NCBI GenBank assembly: GCA_037447605.1
Contig: CM074811.1
Location: 2,125,218 to 2,189,217, forward strand
Direction of reading: 5' to 3'
From: Zygnema circumcarinatum
Lineage: Eukaryota; Streptophyta; Zygnematophyceae; Zygnematales; Zygnemataceae
DNA: 64,000 nucleotides
Below the pieces are notes generated by a model. That model ran no database searches. It was not told the origin of the DNA and worked only from the letters and a program-made list of their open reading frames with translations. Numbering within the stretch: position 1 is the first letter of the stretch; every line of letters starts with the position of its first letter. Below, in pieces: positions 1-12,983 of the stretch. Both the position numbers and the translations under genes were made by a program.

Positions 1-347
1 GTGTTCTGCAACAGCAGGGTCACAAGTTCAAAATTGGTCACAATTTCCCACATCACTTGGCCTCTCCACAACGTAAGGATTTTGTTAAGAGAAGAATAAA
101 ATACACTAGCATTCTCATCTAGCATACACTTGCGTCAGCTTTCAGTCGTTCCTGCCCAGAAACATGCACAAAGGTAAAGCAATGCTCCACCTGTCGGTCC
201 AGCGGATGACGAAACTCGTCTGCTTTAAGGTTGCCAAAATGTAGCGGCAGTCGACTCCGGTGAGATGGCGCCGGCACATCCTCCTTCTGCGTCCTTAGGT
301 TCCATCGTGAGTGTCTCTCCCACAGGAGGTCCAGAATGTCTCAAGCA

Positions 348-781
348 TCACAATTCTTCTTCAACAATTCTGGTCATTCTTTGCCCCTGCATTCACGCGC
401 GCTATGCAGCTAGATATTATCATTGCAAGGATGATGCAATTTATCAAGCAGACGAACCGACACTAACACGTAGACCCTAACCGCCTGACCCTTGTAATGC
501 AAGCTCACTAGTTGAAGGTAAATGATAGTTAGCCGAGATTCCAGCTCTAGAAAATCTGTTCCAACCTTCTCTGTTCGCAAAGAGCTTGCTTGCGCAGCCA
601 CTATGGCCATGCTTCTGCAGCTCTGCCATCCTCTCCATGCATGCGCAGGTCCAGAAGTGCCATTCGTAGAACCTCCGGCAGTCAATCCAGGAATACGTGA
701 TCGCAAAGGCGAGTAAACGGAGCGGTTTGGTGAGAAAAGGACCGTGAAAACCGCCAATTTATCGCCTGCTAGGGTCGCCAT
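348..781 (-). CDS. possible small two-exon gene, unknown product
   Basis: A weak candidate. An ATG at 781 opens a frame of about 90 codons whose first half is rich in Ser, Arg and Ala, as in organelle targeting peptides. It reaches a good donor (CTA|GTGAGC) at 509. After a 122-base intron the acceptor TGCAG|GGG at 386 keeps phase and gives 12 more residues, ending in Glu-Glu-Glu-Leu and a TGA at 348. The protein would be about 103 aa, with a short charged, possibly helical C-terminus. I recognise no family. It would be transcribed away from the CCCH/KH gene on its right, with about 600 bases between the two start codons. The region could equally be non-coding. Confidence 0.25.
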
Positions 782-1383
782 TGATGGAGCTCGGAGGGGG
801 AGGGAGCAGCGGAAGGGTATACAGTATTCCAGGAGGAACAAGAGTGGAAAAAAGACAGTTTAAGTAAATTCTACCTACTGGAACAGACTTGTAGACGCCT
901 GCTTCGCGCTTACAGAAGGGCCTCCCCTTGCTACCACTAAAGAGTCAGCCATGGCTGAGACTTGCTCAAGACCTTGCCTCCCTCGGGAGACTGACTGCAA
1001 AGATATTCAGGGAGTTCCATGTGCTCAGTGACAGTAATCCCGAAAATTCGTACATCTTGACGCCATCCGTCAATCACAGCTTGCCACGTGCCATTTGTCC
1101 GACGTGCCGCGCTGCCATTCACTCGGATAAAAGCGGTCGGCCAGGACTCCCAATATATGATCGATATCCTAAGTATATCGTATTGGGATATCTGGATACT
1201 GTCCTTCAATCTCGCATTAAAAATTAAATCGAGAAGAAAATCACAAACCTATATCTCTTCCTGACGTAAAACTAGAAGCAAAGAAAACTAATTACAAACC
1301 TAGTCCGCCTGCCGCTTTGCAGGCACCTGCCTGAAAGTGGAGGCGGGTTTGAGTGAGGGAGGCAGAGTGGGAGGCTGGCGGCC
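782..1383. other. spacer, probable promoter region of the CCCH/KH gene
   Basis: No convincing exon on either strand. This stretch lies upstream of the CCCH/KH start codon and of the doubtful leftward gene, so it probably holds promoter and 5' UTR sequence. No clear TATA box was picked out. The last 80 bases before 1384 are GC- and purine-rich, like a 5' UTR. Confidence 0.4.
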
Positions 1384-4324
1384 ATGGCCATGGCGGCGGC
1401 TGAAGCGGACGTCTTTGCGCACGCCTCCAAGCGCGCGCGTCTCGATGTGGCGGAAGATCCCAGCGCGCTCGAGTGCCGCCGCTACAGCACGCCGGAAGGC
1501 TGCGCCTTTGGAGACAAGTGCCGCTTCCGCCATGGACCCTCTGGTACGAGTTGCTTGCAAGGCCTAGTTTGAAGGGCTTAGTGATGCGGAGGGAAAGGTG
1601 GTGGTTGGATGAAAATGAGAGCCTGGAATCTTAGTATCCTGTTTCTTGTGAAGTAATGAATGAATTTGCAGCCGGTTGTTTTCGGAACAACCGAAACAGC
1701 CGGTTGTTTTCGTTGTCTATGGATAGACTCTGTTCAGGATTTGTGGAGAAGATTCCGGAGCTTGTTTGAGGAGAGTCCGGGCCTAAGGGTTGTGTTATTG
1801 TATTGGAAGAGAGAGTAAAGAGGAGTCAAGGAATATTGTCGTCAGATATGGTTACGGGATTTGGTGGTTTTGCACAGAAGGTAAGCGAAGTATGTAGCAA
1901 ATCGTTCTTATAAGAAAAGGAGCACCTTGGGGTTCAGACTTAGTGATTGTTCTTTGATGACTTGAATGAACATCTTTTGCAGACACACGTGAGATTGTCA
2001 ATTTACAAACCACATCCACCGGAGAAAAAAAAACAAAGCCTTGTACAAAGTTTTTCAGGTAGGCTTCTGCTGATGTTTGAATTACTGAGCTGTGGCTGTG
2101 CTGCATACTGCTTTCAGTTTCATTCTCACTGCAACTTAAGGCTATATATGCTGTAGCCCCCCACTGTGACAGCATTCTCCTTCCTATTGGTTGTACTTAA
2201 TTCTCGCACATTTAACGATCCAGCATGTGGAGACGACTGTGTGGAGCGAATAGTTGGATCGTTTGCGTTGTTATCTCCTCGATCTTTTTATTTTGACACC
2301 TATTGATGCCTTTACTCGTTGTTCATTATCTGACAATGGTTGTAGTCTCCATTATTATTCGAATGCTTGTAGCTTTCAATATTAGGAAGGTATCCTAATG
2401 TCATTTCAAGGTGAAGGTTTACAACATGTTATGAATAATATGTTGTCAAACTCAAGGAGTAAGACAGATTACCTCAAATCGGTTCTTTAGGCTTGTAGTT
2501 GTTATTGAGAGCATAGCTTGTCGAGTCATTGGAAGGTGTGACTTCGCTGTTATACTTTTGCAGTGATAATTACTGATTGTGTATGCTGAACAGGGGAGAA
2601 GTCTAGTAATGTAATGATTTGGCAACTACACTAAAGGATTCTATTTTTTGTCTTTGAAACAGGCAATCTTTTTCGTTTCACTGCAGTTGTCCCATGCATT
2701 GTTGGTCATCTTCAAACAACACGTACTGGTTGGATGACTGCAGATGAAAATCTTGCTGACACTGAAGCTGTGTGTGTGCAGTATGTCAGGTTGCCAGTAC
2801 GGTGAAGGCTGCCATTTCTTGCACTATGTTCCAGGCGGCTTGGCTGCCACCGGATTGACTCCCGTCAATACTCCTCCTTTCAGTACCGTTTCTTTTCCTC
2901 CCTCAAGTGCCCGACCGCATATGACTGCCTCTGGAGGTTCAGCCTGGTCTTCTAGACCAGGAGCTCCCACCGGTTTCAAGACGAAGCTTTGCTCACAGAT
3001 CAACTCGCCAGAAGGTTGTCGTTTTGGTGTAAAGTGCCACTTTGCACATGGAGAAGCTGAACTACGCTCAGATCGAGGTGGTGCTGGATACGATCCAAGT
3101 CCTAACGGTGGCCTTGCTATGGCTGGGAGGCCTGTTCCTTGGGGGCCACCAATAGGCGGAAGAACTGGGTTAGACTTTCAAAATGGAGGAAGGGCTGTTA
3201 GCTGGCCCGTCGGAGTTACAGTTTCTGGAAACAGGATAGGGATTCCGGCTGCATTGGTTGGTGCAGTGATCGGTAAGGGAGGCGCAAATGTAAAGCAAGT
3301 GGCAAGGTGACTTCAGTTCCCCTCATTTGCTAAACCCTTGAATATTTCTGCAGGTCAGCCGGTGTGTTGCAGATTTGACTACATGCATGTGGTTGATTTT
3401 TCCATGCAGATGTGTTGCAGTTGCATGAATTTGGCCTTCATTCTTTGACTGTTCTTGCAATTAATTGGCCTTCAGCCTGTCTACAGTTTCGCATGAAGTC
3501 TATCGGCTCAGCCACAGGATGTTTTATCAGAGGGTCTTGTCAGTGCCCTTTGCCGGCAAGCCTTTGGCCATTATTTTGGGCCTAGAATTGGTGGTAGAGT
3601 TCTGTTATTCTTGCATCAGAGTATTGGTTCTTACTTCCTTAAGATATGTGAGAGATGGGCTTGACTAGTCAGTTAGTGTCTTCAAGAATTCTGCATACAA
3701 CAGTGCAGGTAACGGTTATGTTTGGATGGTATGGCATAGCTTATGGTTGCCCCATGTTCGTGGTTTCATTATTTCTCATTTATCATTTCTTTCTTTCATT
3801 CCTCATTTTTTTTCTTGCATAAGTGAATGTATGTACTGAACTCTCGCCATTAGACCTTTAGGATGGTAAACTCTGAAGAGGTGGATGGCTATGCGGAGGA
3901 GTCCCCCGGCCCTGCATGTGAATTTCTTCGGAATGTTGAAGTGGTTGGCGCAGCACCTTCATGCCGAGCTCTCAGATTGAATTTGAATGGACGTCAGCCG
4001 GCTAATCGGATTTGAGCTTGCCGTGTGCCTTACAGGTTGACGGGTGCACGGGTATCAGTAAAGGAGTTGGAAGGAGAGACAGAACGTCGCATGGTGGAGC
4101 TTGAGGGAAATAGTCAGCAGGTTGATGCTGCTTTACAAATGGTGCAGCAATTCCTGCAGCAGCGAGATGGGGGTGCCATGCTTTCACGAGGTCCAGGCAG
4201 CTTGGGCGCCCACAACTTCAAAACCAAAATATGTGATAAATTTGTGCAAGGGACATGCACCTTTGGAGAGCGCTGCCATTTTGCTCATGGAGCGAGCGAT
4301 CTTCGGGAGCCCGGCCCTCGTTAA
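1384..4324 (+). CDS. CCCH zinc finger / KH domain RNA-binding protein, 349 aa
   Basis: Four exons: 1384-1543, 1983-2058, 2782-3306 and 4036-4324; all three junctions keep phase. The protein resembles plant CCCH-KH proteins such as Arabidopsis C3H36 and C3H52, which bind RNA through CCCH fingers flanking one KH domain. Fingers seen: residues 31-50 (C-x8-C-x5-C-x3-H), 74-93, 149-168 and 320-338 (C-x7-C-x5-C-x3-H). The KH domain spans about 225-295 and carries the signature IGKGG before an intron that splits the domain. The second finger is itself split by the intron after codon 79. The Arabidopsis proteins, as I recall them, have two fingers; here the first and third are extra. Translation may start at either of two in-frame ATGs, 1384 or 1390. 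Likely nuclear or cytoplasmic RNA regulation; target RNAs unknown. Confidence 0.9.
1667..1711. repeat. short direct and inverted repeat in CCCH/KH intron 1
   Basis: The words AGCCGGTTGTTTTCG occur twice in direct orientation, separated by an inverted partial copy (ACAACCGAAAC). The block can fold into a small hairpin. It lies inside the first intron. Confidence 0.6.
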
Positions 4325-7300
4325 ACCCCCGGCACTGTTCTGTTGGATGCCTTCCTCAGCCTATGCGTCAAAACGCGGCAGAGGCTAGATGAGGCCTGTC
4401 AGTTCCATCCGGCTGAGAATCTGGCGTAAAGAGGTAAGGGCAATGCAATCCTTTGGAGCTGCCTTTAGCTGGAAATAGGAGATGACAGGCAGAGCAAGCC
4501 CCTTTGAACGAATTGGGGATTGAGACGAAAGGAAAGATTCCAGGAAGAGGCATAAGCTGAGGAGAAAGGAAAGGCAAGCGGCTGTCGAATGAGCACTCAA
4601 GAAGACTTGAAAATCTCAGTGCAAAGGTGGAGAATAATTCAATGTTGCAGATGGAGTAAATAGTCTCAGCAAGAAATAGTCAAATTTGGATGGAAATGAA
4701 CGCAGTAATGATGAAGTGGCAATGAAGAAGCATTTTGTAAAGTCCTGCGATTTGAAAGGAGTGAATGGGTCCAAAAAACACGACACTTTCAGCTTCTCTG
4801 TTTGCAAAGGATGGGTAAGGTGAGGAAGATATGCAAAATGGACAATGTGTGCCTGCAGATTTGGTAATGAAGCTTGTCTTAATGACTATTTCTGAATATG
4901 AAAGTTTTTTTTTTGATGCACTGGTGAACATAGAAGTCAAACACTAGAAGTTTTTTTGAAACTTCATCTCTGGCTTCAGTTTGTTGAATGAGCTCAATTT
5001 TGTTGGAACTGGTACATGTAGTGAGATGAACAAATAGGTAAGTTTTTGTGAAGCAGAGAAGTAAGAAGTCTAAAAAACTGGTTAAAGTATTTTCTGAATA
5101 GGCAGGCCATAGTTTGGAGGAATCGAACGGCGAAGATCAGCCTCGGTTAGAGCATGGGTGTCATTACGATACAGTTAGTTGTTGCGTTTTGAGTAATTGA
5201 CGTGAAGCTGGAAGTAGACGAAGGATAAAATTGCAGTGGTTCCGGGAGCTACAGAACTGGGCCATGTGGGTTCTAACAGCAATACTTGATTCTGTTCCAA
5301 ATGATCACTAGGAATCGTGGGTTCAAAGGTTAACAGATTAGTTGATTTATGGGGATTGACCAGTGTTTAGTCTGGCACTTGTATTATACTGCTAAGTGCT
5401 TAGGGAAATCCTCACTGTACTGTTCGATAAGGCCTCTAGATTGGCTAGCCAACTCTCGTTGGCCTGAATCAAGGGGACTGAGATGCAGAGAGATAATAAC
5501 AAAAGTATTCTCTTTTGTATATAGGGATCAGATTATGTAAGGGCTAGTGTGGGAGTTGCAACAGTTCTGGTAAGGTTTCATACCAGAGTTTCAGAGGTAG
5601 CAGCCGGTGTTATTTATTACTGAGGTGGGTCTGGCATGAGCCCGATCAACTGGGGAACAGAGTTTTTGGAGTTGGTGCTTGGATCTGCAGCGTGGGCTTA
5701 CTTGTGTGGCACTCGTGGTGTTGACAGTGCAAGCAGAGTCCCTCTCACTGGCTTGGACTTGCTGCGCCTGCAAATGCGGATCCGTGAGTGCCAGAGGACT
5801 CAGCAGTCACCCGCGCAGTGGGAGGGTGGGAGTCCTGTTGGTCCGCTTGTGAGAATTAGGATTACAACTTCCGGTTGCGTGTTATCTTCCTGGGAAGGGC
5901 AAGGGGGGTCGGTTGAGCAGGGCGGATGGTAAGGGTGAGTAGAGCACTGCTCCGGGATGCAGCTGAAGGGTTAGTAAGTCAGTCGATCGGTCAGTCAGTC
6001 AGTCAGTGGGGCTTTCGGTGAGATCGCTTGCAAGGCCATGTAACTCTGATGTGGTGCGCGAATTACTGTAATTTCTCTCTCTACTAATTGCGTTTTCTTT
6101 CTGTGGTGCTCTTAGTGCCGATGTCGGGGGCAATGCCAGGGGGGGGTGGATGTCTGTTGTGCTATCTGCCTCTTCCTATCCCATAATGATCATAATGTTG
6201 TCAGCATCGCATGCTCCAGATGGTCGAATTCTGTTGGTGGCATTGGTAGGTCAGAAGTGGACGTTCCAAGTGTGCCTGCATTTGTCTCCGAAACAGGGAA
6301 TCGGCTTACTGTTGTGCACAACAGGTGGGTTTCCCCTTAGGCATCGATCTTCGTCCTTTCTGCTTGCTGACTACTGTGACCTTTATGCTATGTAACAATG
6401 AAGCGCCACGTGTTTCTCCATTACCATGTTCGATTGGCAGCCAATTTGAAAGGCAGCCAGCATACTCTTGAGGCATAGCAAACTAATTGCTACATCTGAA
6501 AACTTTCTTCACTAACCCAGGTTTTCCACCATGCACAATGAAAGAATGTAGCGATCACTAGAGAGACTATGGAAAGTGTCGAGTAATTCTGCAGCACAGC
6601 CATCTCTCTTTCGGCCTGTCCCTCTCGTCCCACCTGTTTGCCTGTCCTGTGTATGAGATTTGCTGTTGAGAAGAAAGTTCAGCACTGGTAAGCAAGCAGA
6701 GTTCACTAGCAAATGTAGCGGTAAGCTGCTATATCTCATTTGTAACGGCGCGGCCGATCGTGGCATGTTGCAAAGTACAGCAGCAAGTTCAGGCATCGTA
6801 ATTCTACCGAAAGTGCAAATGGAAAAGTATCGGAGCCTCGGTCGAACAAGCTCTTGGCCATAACTAATTAATTATATAAACAGCTCTACCACAAGGGTGA
6901 ATTTTAGGTCAACTCAAAACATCTCATAGCAATTGGAAGTTGAAGAAGAAGACGAAGAAGAAGGTTCAGGAAAGAAGACAAAACAAATGGCATCCAAGGA
7001 AGGGAGCAGGGACTTTAAATCTATTGAGTGTGGACATTTATTACCGGTGGCTACGCAATGTTTGTCTCGCCTTGAAAAACATTACCTGTCGAGGTGAATC
7101 TCTTAACCGTAGCTGACTTCAGTCGTCATAGCTGCTCTCAATTGTCTGGCAAGCATGTGCAGAGCAAGAAAGGAAGGCTTTAAGCTGCAGAAAAGGGCCT
7201 CTATGTGGGCTTGCAGGGAGACGACTATTACGTTGCTAAGTTGTTCTTGAGCTTCACCTCATCAAACGAGAGTCTTTAAGCCTTGCTTGTGTGCCACATG

Positions 7301-7836
7301 GAAGCGCACCATCGGCGAGAAGCAGACATAGCGTTTATTCTGAAGCCAACAGAACCTTTCAATTTAAAGCCAATCATATGTGCGCTGCTGCCGTGGCGAA
7401 AGGTCAGCAAGTTTAGGCGTTTTAGAAAGAATATACGAACAAAACAGCGATCCAGAAAATTAGGTTTAACGTGGTCCCCCGGTGGGACGTCTATCCTCTC
7501 CTCTGACTTAACTGCATCTTTTGACGCTGCAATCCATTTTAATGACCTAGCAGAAAGGAGAGGGAAAGGAGAAAAGACTGCACCTTTACTCATTCCGCCA
7601 GGAGATCCTGATCTCGTTCATAGCAATACGACAATAGAAATCCTATATCTTCCTTCCAGTGCTGCTACATAAGTACTCATTTAGGCCACGTTGGTTGAAG
7701 GCCATATACATGAAACGGCAGCACTCTTGTCCTCACAAGGAGTCAAGAGGAGTCTAAGTGGTGAAAGCTGATTCCACTAATGCCTACCCCAACGTGAGGT
7801 TGCTTGCTGTAGATGGATGAGATGGAGAGAGCAGCT
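4325..7836. other. convergent intergenic region between CCCH/KH and protease genes
   Basis: Both flanking genes end here (CCCH/KH stop at 4324, protease stop at 7837), so the edges should be 3' UTRs. I scanned both strands for exon chains with a recognisable protein and found none. The stretch is mixed, moderately AT-rich, with a short GTCA tandem repeat near 5.98 kb. At 3.5 kb it is long for two 3' UTRs, so an unrecognised non-coding transcript is possible. Confidence 0.45.
5978..6008. repeat. GTCA tandem repeat
   Basis: Imperfect tandem array of the tetramer GTCA, interrupted once by GATCG. A simple sequence repeat in the convergent spacer. Confidence 0.75.
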
Positions 7837-9429
7837 CTACGCAGCATGTCTGGAATGAAGAAAGCCCAACGGGAGGAAAGCAGCCCGCTTGCGTGAGTAG
7901 TCAAAAATCACGTCACATCCATTCATAAAGTCACCGGTTAGAAGCCCGTCGATCCACTCGGACAGTTCGAGACCTTTGCCGGCAGTCGTTCCCGTAAGGA
8001 AGGTGGAAACACTCCCTAAAGTCACGTTACCTAACTGTACGGAGTGCAGGCTTACCATATTAGCCTGCATCAATGAGGCGGCAGTTCAGACCATTAGCTA
8101 CCGCAACACATAGCCATCTTAGTGAAAACTAAATAGCAAAACTGCCAACTTAGTAATTTAGTACTTGATACATTGCGAGGAAGAGAGGTGATAGAAATCG
8201 CATACTTGCACTTCATCTGCCTCCCCCAGCCCCTTGGCAACCCCCGATCCCACTCGGTTTGCAGCAGCCAATGATAGAGCTTCGTTGGCACCGCTTCTCA
8301 TCACCAATTGCACTCCCCTTGCTCCTGTATCCACTATAAGAAGCACCTTTTGGGGCTCCATGCCTTGGACTACAACCAGGTCGGCTTCTATCACAGGGAT
8401 ATTGTTCAACATGCTGAGCGTCTGCAGGAACGAGATATGAGGAGGAGAACTGGTGAGTGAATGCACCAATTCACTAATTCCACCATTTTGTTATTTGTTC
8501 TCTTTGGTCATCCTGACTTACGTCGTATTTTAACAGATTATGGTTTTGAATTGGGTGTTTACTGCAGTTTTTTATTTTGAAAGTTTTTAGTCCCACTTAC
8601 GGTCCAACGCAGGGGCCCTTCAGGAGGTATGTAGGTTTCCGGAACATGTAGCTGCAAGGTGCTACCGCCACCTCCAATCTGCAGAATGAAAAGTCGTTTT
8701 TAGCTTCTTTCGCCTAAAGAGCAAGGGGGAGAAAGGTCGAATAGTAGACTAAGGTTGGCAGTGGGACTCACCTCTACCACGCAAGGGAAAAAGATATCAA
8801 AACCACAAATTCCCGCCAGTATTCGTTCAGACGCTATAAACTTTGAGATGTCCACCTGATGATGGAGAAAATAGGCAGGGGTGCATTGCTTTACTGAGTA
8901 AAGAATTGAGTTCATAAGCGTGAAAACAAATGGACTCACAGAAATGCAGAACGTAGTACAGGGTTTCATCATAGTTTCAGTAATTGCCAAAATTGGAGGT
9001 TCTTTGTGACTAGCAGTTGATTAATAGGAACAGAAGGAAAAAATATTTTACGGATGGCATTACCAAGTCATTATCCGCAAGTTTTCTAGAAGGGAGTCTG
9101 GGCTTTACGTCATGGACCAAACTACCCCTTCTTCCTCACGAGAAATTAAGATATTCACCTCTGTGAAGACAGGATTCTTTATCTCCAAGGGACCGAGCTG
9201 TAGACTCCTTCCCCGCCTGTATGCACTCACAACCTTCTCCTCCCAAGTCTCCATTTAGCCGAGGAAGAGAGGGAGAGCGAGAGCAGGGAGAGAGAGAGAA
9301 AGAGAGTGAGAGAGAGTGAGAGAGGGAGGCCCAATAGGCGCTTACCACGCCCTGCCATCCTCGAGTTGGCACTTCTCCAAACCGCTGCAACTGAAGCTCT
9401 TCAGCCTGCATAGCAGCAGCGGTAGAGAG

Positions 9430-9465
<36 letters not shown>

Positions 9466-12011
9466 CGAAAGCGAAAGGAACGAGAAAAAGTACGAAGATG
9501 TAAGAATGAGTCGGCTGCGGCAACTGAGTAGTTACACTCAACACTGGATAATATTACGGTCCTGTATCCATGCATGAGTGTGCTACCAAAGCGGATAGAA
9601 CCGAAAGCTGTTACAAGAAAGGACAGACGAGTCGTTTGCAATCCTTTACTCTGCCATTTAAGTTTGTTTTTGCTTCTGCATTCAAGTCATTTAATTAAGT
9701 GAATTACGAAACTTCAAGCTTAAGCGTTTCTGAAATTTTCTTTACGTACTGCCGCGGGTAAAATGGAGAGACCGCTCGCTGCCGTATCAAGTATGAAGAA
9801 TCTGTTTCAGATAAAAATTTACTTCGATAATCAGCAAAAGCAAGTACAGAGATAAAGCTGCCCTATCAAAACGTAGCCTGCGCAAAACGGTTAACCAAAG
9901 GCAGACTAAACTCACCCCACGTCCCGACCATCGAGCTCCGGTTTGACCAGCAAGTGGCCACTCTCTGCTTTCATGACCTGCATAAAAAACCTTGGAGCCT
10001 ACTTTAACACCAAGAAGAGAGATTCTTTGAGTCTGATAAGCAAAGTCCATTGCTAAGCTCTGCTGGCCAAAACTGCAGAGGGTGTAAAAACTAATGACTA
10101 GGTTGCCCTGACCATCCTCACCTCCAAGGAGGGTGATATCCCTTCATGGAAACTGCTTGAACTGAAGACAGCAGTAGGGGGCTTCACTATGCGGGTCTGC
10201 GGTAATCTGCATTCAGCATTCACTACAGCATTGCTGGAGACCTGAACCTGCTTCACGTTGACTACAGTCTCCAAGCCGTTGACTGCAGAAACTCTCTCCA
10301 TTACAGCGGGGAAACGATGTTGCTGATCAGCCTGGCAGGCAACAAGCAGTAGGAGCTATGCTGATTCAGAGGGAGGGAGAGAGGTGAGGGGTGAATGGGA
10401 CATAGGAAGAGCATTACTCAGACAGGGCTACGTTGTGAGTACGTAAGGAGTGGTTAAAAGATTTGCTGCTTTCTGTTTCTTTTAACTTGTTGTGGGTTCT
10501 GGGATTGGTTTGACCTCCCACTGTAGCCAGTGCTGAAACCGGAATTGTTCAACGCCGCCATAGGCTTTAAGTAGCAGATGCTCTGGAAGCCATGTCGCAT
10601 TATCCAGAGTGACGGCGGCCTTCACCTGCAATTCAGTCAAAGCCTTCAATTGAAAGACCCTTTACCAAAGGGAGAGTCGGGAGAGACGAAACACTTCTCT
10701 ACGTTTTGAAGCAAAAGGAAAACTGTATTTAGAAGTATACATGCAGAGAAAAGGGAAAGTGAAAGAGGAATATTTCTCACCCTCCCATCTCGCAGCTGCA
10801 AGAGAACTGCGACGGGCCGATGTGTGAATATTGAAAGTGGACACCAGTCGAGCTCATTCAAGTCTGGAAGGGTAATTTCCAGCCACTCTGAGGCACGTTT
10901 GGAGAGCCAAAATCCAGTTCTCACCCACATGCAGAGCAGCTCCATCTGAAAAGAAGGCGACAAAGTCAGTGCCGAACGAACAGCACCATGTGGAACATGA
11001 ATTCTGCAGAGTGCCCATAACGAAAAAACTGTAAAAATCCTAAATACAAATGTTTACCTCTCGGTCGTCTAAATCCGCCTCCATCCATCGCCCAGCAAAG
11101 TCCATCTGCCAGGGAACTTTGCCATCAAAGGCTCCCTTGTAGCTTAGCTCCTGACTGCAAAAGGTTTCACAAGCGCGGCCATCATCAGTCGCCCATGTGA
11201 GCGACCACATGCCGTTCAATCCGTTTAATTTCTGCCAGCCTGTACCAATAAGCCAGATTTTGCCATACACGGATGCTCTCAGTTACATTTCCTAATGATC
11301 ATTCGCCCAGTAATGGAGGTAACCGTTGCTCACATGCACCGCATATCCGATTTCAGAGCTTCATACGAAAAACAATGATAATGAAGACAAGCCAGATAAA
11401 TTGAAGAAAGGAAGCAAAATGTTAACAGCATGAATAATGCTGGCCATCGTGAGCGAGAAGCAGATTTCCTAAAGAAAGCGCAATGCCTGAAAATCTTCTC
11501 AATCAAGTCTTAGTGTAGATGTAGTTCGGTTCAGATCAATGCTGCAGCATTTCCTTGCAATATCGCTCATCCTGTAAACAGCTGTCCGCTTCCTCTATTC
11601 GCCTCCCTCACCCCGCCATGCTTTCCAAAGAAACCCTAATTACAAATGAAGCTATACCAATTTGATCATTCCTTGGCCCAAAAGAATAAAGAAGAAAAGC
11701 GTACCGGAAGCAGTGTAGTAGCGTCCATCCTCGGTGAACCCCACAGCTACAGAAACACTATCAAGAACAAGCTGTAGCCCTGTCGCTGCTGTGTCGACTC
11801 TTGCAACAGGTATGCCACAGCAGCGCTTTGAAAGCGTCCTTGTCGTCCTCCTCTGCTCCGACGGCCTTAAACGATGTACAGCCACCATGGCTTCCACCCG
11901 CGAGAGCATCGGCAGTCGATGCTGAAGCCATGAGAGAGGGCGACAGGCCTCCCGGTGAGACAGACGAGCAGCATGTGATAGCGAGGCGGGGCAAAGCATC
12001 GCTTCCGCCAT
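7837..12011 (-). CDS. aspartic protease-like protein, two-lobed, about 614 aa
   Basis: Thirteen exons on the minus strand: 12011-11705, 11275-11058, 10945-10781, 10625-10487, 10282-10122, 9977-9916, 9801-9750, 9405-9346, 9233-9159, 8855-8772, 8678-8601, 8421-8206 and 8064-7837. With these borders the total is a whole number of codons. The N-terminus is rich in Ser, Arg and Ala and may be an organelle transit peptide; an upstream in-frame ATG exists at 12083. The C-terminal half has two retropepsin-like lobes. The first carries I-L-D-T-A-A-S-G (Asp about 356) and ends in a C-G-F-D motif; the second carries I-V-D-T-G-A-R-G (Asp about 498) and ends with D-V-I-F-D-Y. The first catalytic motif is DTA, not the usual DTG. 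The exon 4 donor (GTTAAA) and exon 9 acceptor are weak and were chosen to keep phase. Substrate and location unknown. Confidence 0.8.
9434..9463. repeat. (AG)n microsatellite in a protease intron
   Basis: About 15 AG units in the intron between the exon carrying the first catalytic motif (9801-9750) and the next exon (9405-9346). A second AG-rich patch lies at 9265-9328. Confidence 0.85.
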
Positions 12012-12373
12012 GGCCTCAAGCTCCTGACAGCCGCTCAGGCTGCAGACTGCAGAGAACGGGCAGCTACCCTCCACCATCCACAACGTGAAGTTAGGGCTGA
12101 CGTGGCGTTTTTAGGAAACGCGCACATACACATCAGTTTCCAAAAGAGGTAGAGCCACAGCTGATTGCACTTGGAGGCGGGGATTCGCCCAGCCACAACC
12201 TGCCACGTCGGATTCAAAATTATTCCAGCTCACCGGATACCGACACCTCGCACCGCGATGCAGCGAACCCCCACACTGGCGGATGTGGTGACATGTATGC
12301 ATGTATGGCATGCGCCTCGTTCAATGCCATTTTCCCGTCTCGCTCGCGATGGCCGACAGAAAGGCTCAGGACC

Positions 12374-12469
12374 TCTGCGAACAGTTCCTCGTGGTTCCTT
12401 CCCCATGATGATGTTGGCCATGTACATTTGATGGCATCATCATCGCCATCGTGAGGTCAATGCCACATC
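12374..12469 (-). repeat. dispersed repeat, copy A (inverted)
   Basis: The reverse complement of this block matches 40610-40700 and, less closely, 30110-30200. The shared core reads GGGGAAGGAACCACGAGGAA, preceded by a CATCAAATGTACATGGCCAA-like stretch. Copies A and C also share the left flank GATGTGGCATTGAYCTCACG. The family is unknown; it may be part of a larger degraded transposable element. Confidence 0.75.
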
Positions 12470-12983
12470 CACGTCCGAAGGAAAAGATGGCGCCGTGACA
12501 TGAGGTGACGCTCTGCCTGCACGGCAGGCAGGCCCAACAACGACACCACGGCTCTAGCAGGGGCCGTGTGATCACGTCACTGCCATTGACATCAGGCAAA
12601 ACAGCTGGTCGGACACTCTGATGTGATGACGTCATAACGTAAAACAATTGACAGCGGCTCCCGAATTTGCTAAAATTTTGGCGGCCCATGACCACCTAAC
12701 CGGTGTTCTTCTGTCTCATCCTTCAGCCAGTCCCCGTCCGCGACGTGGCGAGCCCCACGTCTCCTCCGGCCCCGTCGCCTCTCGTGGCGCCAGCGAGTGT
12801 GCTGCACGCGGCCAGAGAACGGCTGCCACGTGGCGGGAACGATATCTGGCAACTAATGCGGTGTGACCAGAGCAGGGGCCGAGGGCGAACGCTGTGACGC
12901 ATGGCAGGACAGGACACGCAGCACAATCTGACGCCACACGTTGGTCGGCATCGTACGGCTTCGTACATCTGACGCGTGCCTGC

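Noticed and set aside
10487-10515. GTCAAA at 10514 as donor of protease exon 4
   Set aside because: It leaves the next exon out of frame, whereas GTTAAA 28 bases further restores phase and a whole codon count, so the longer exon was kept.
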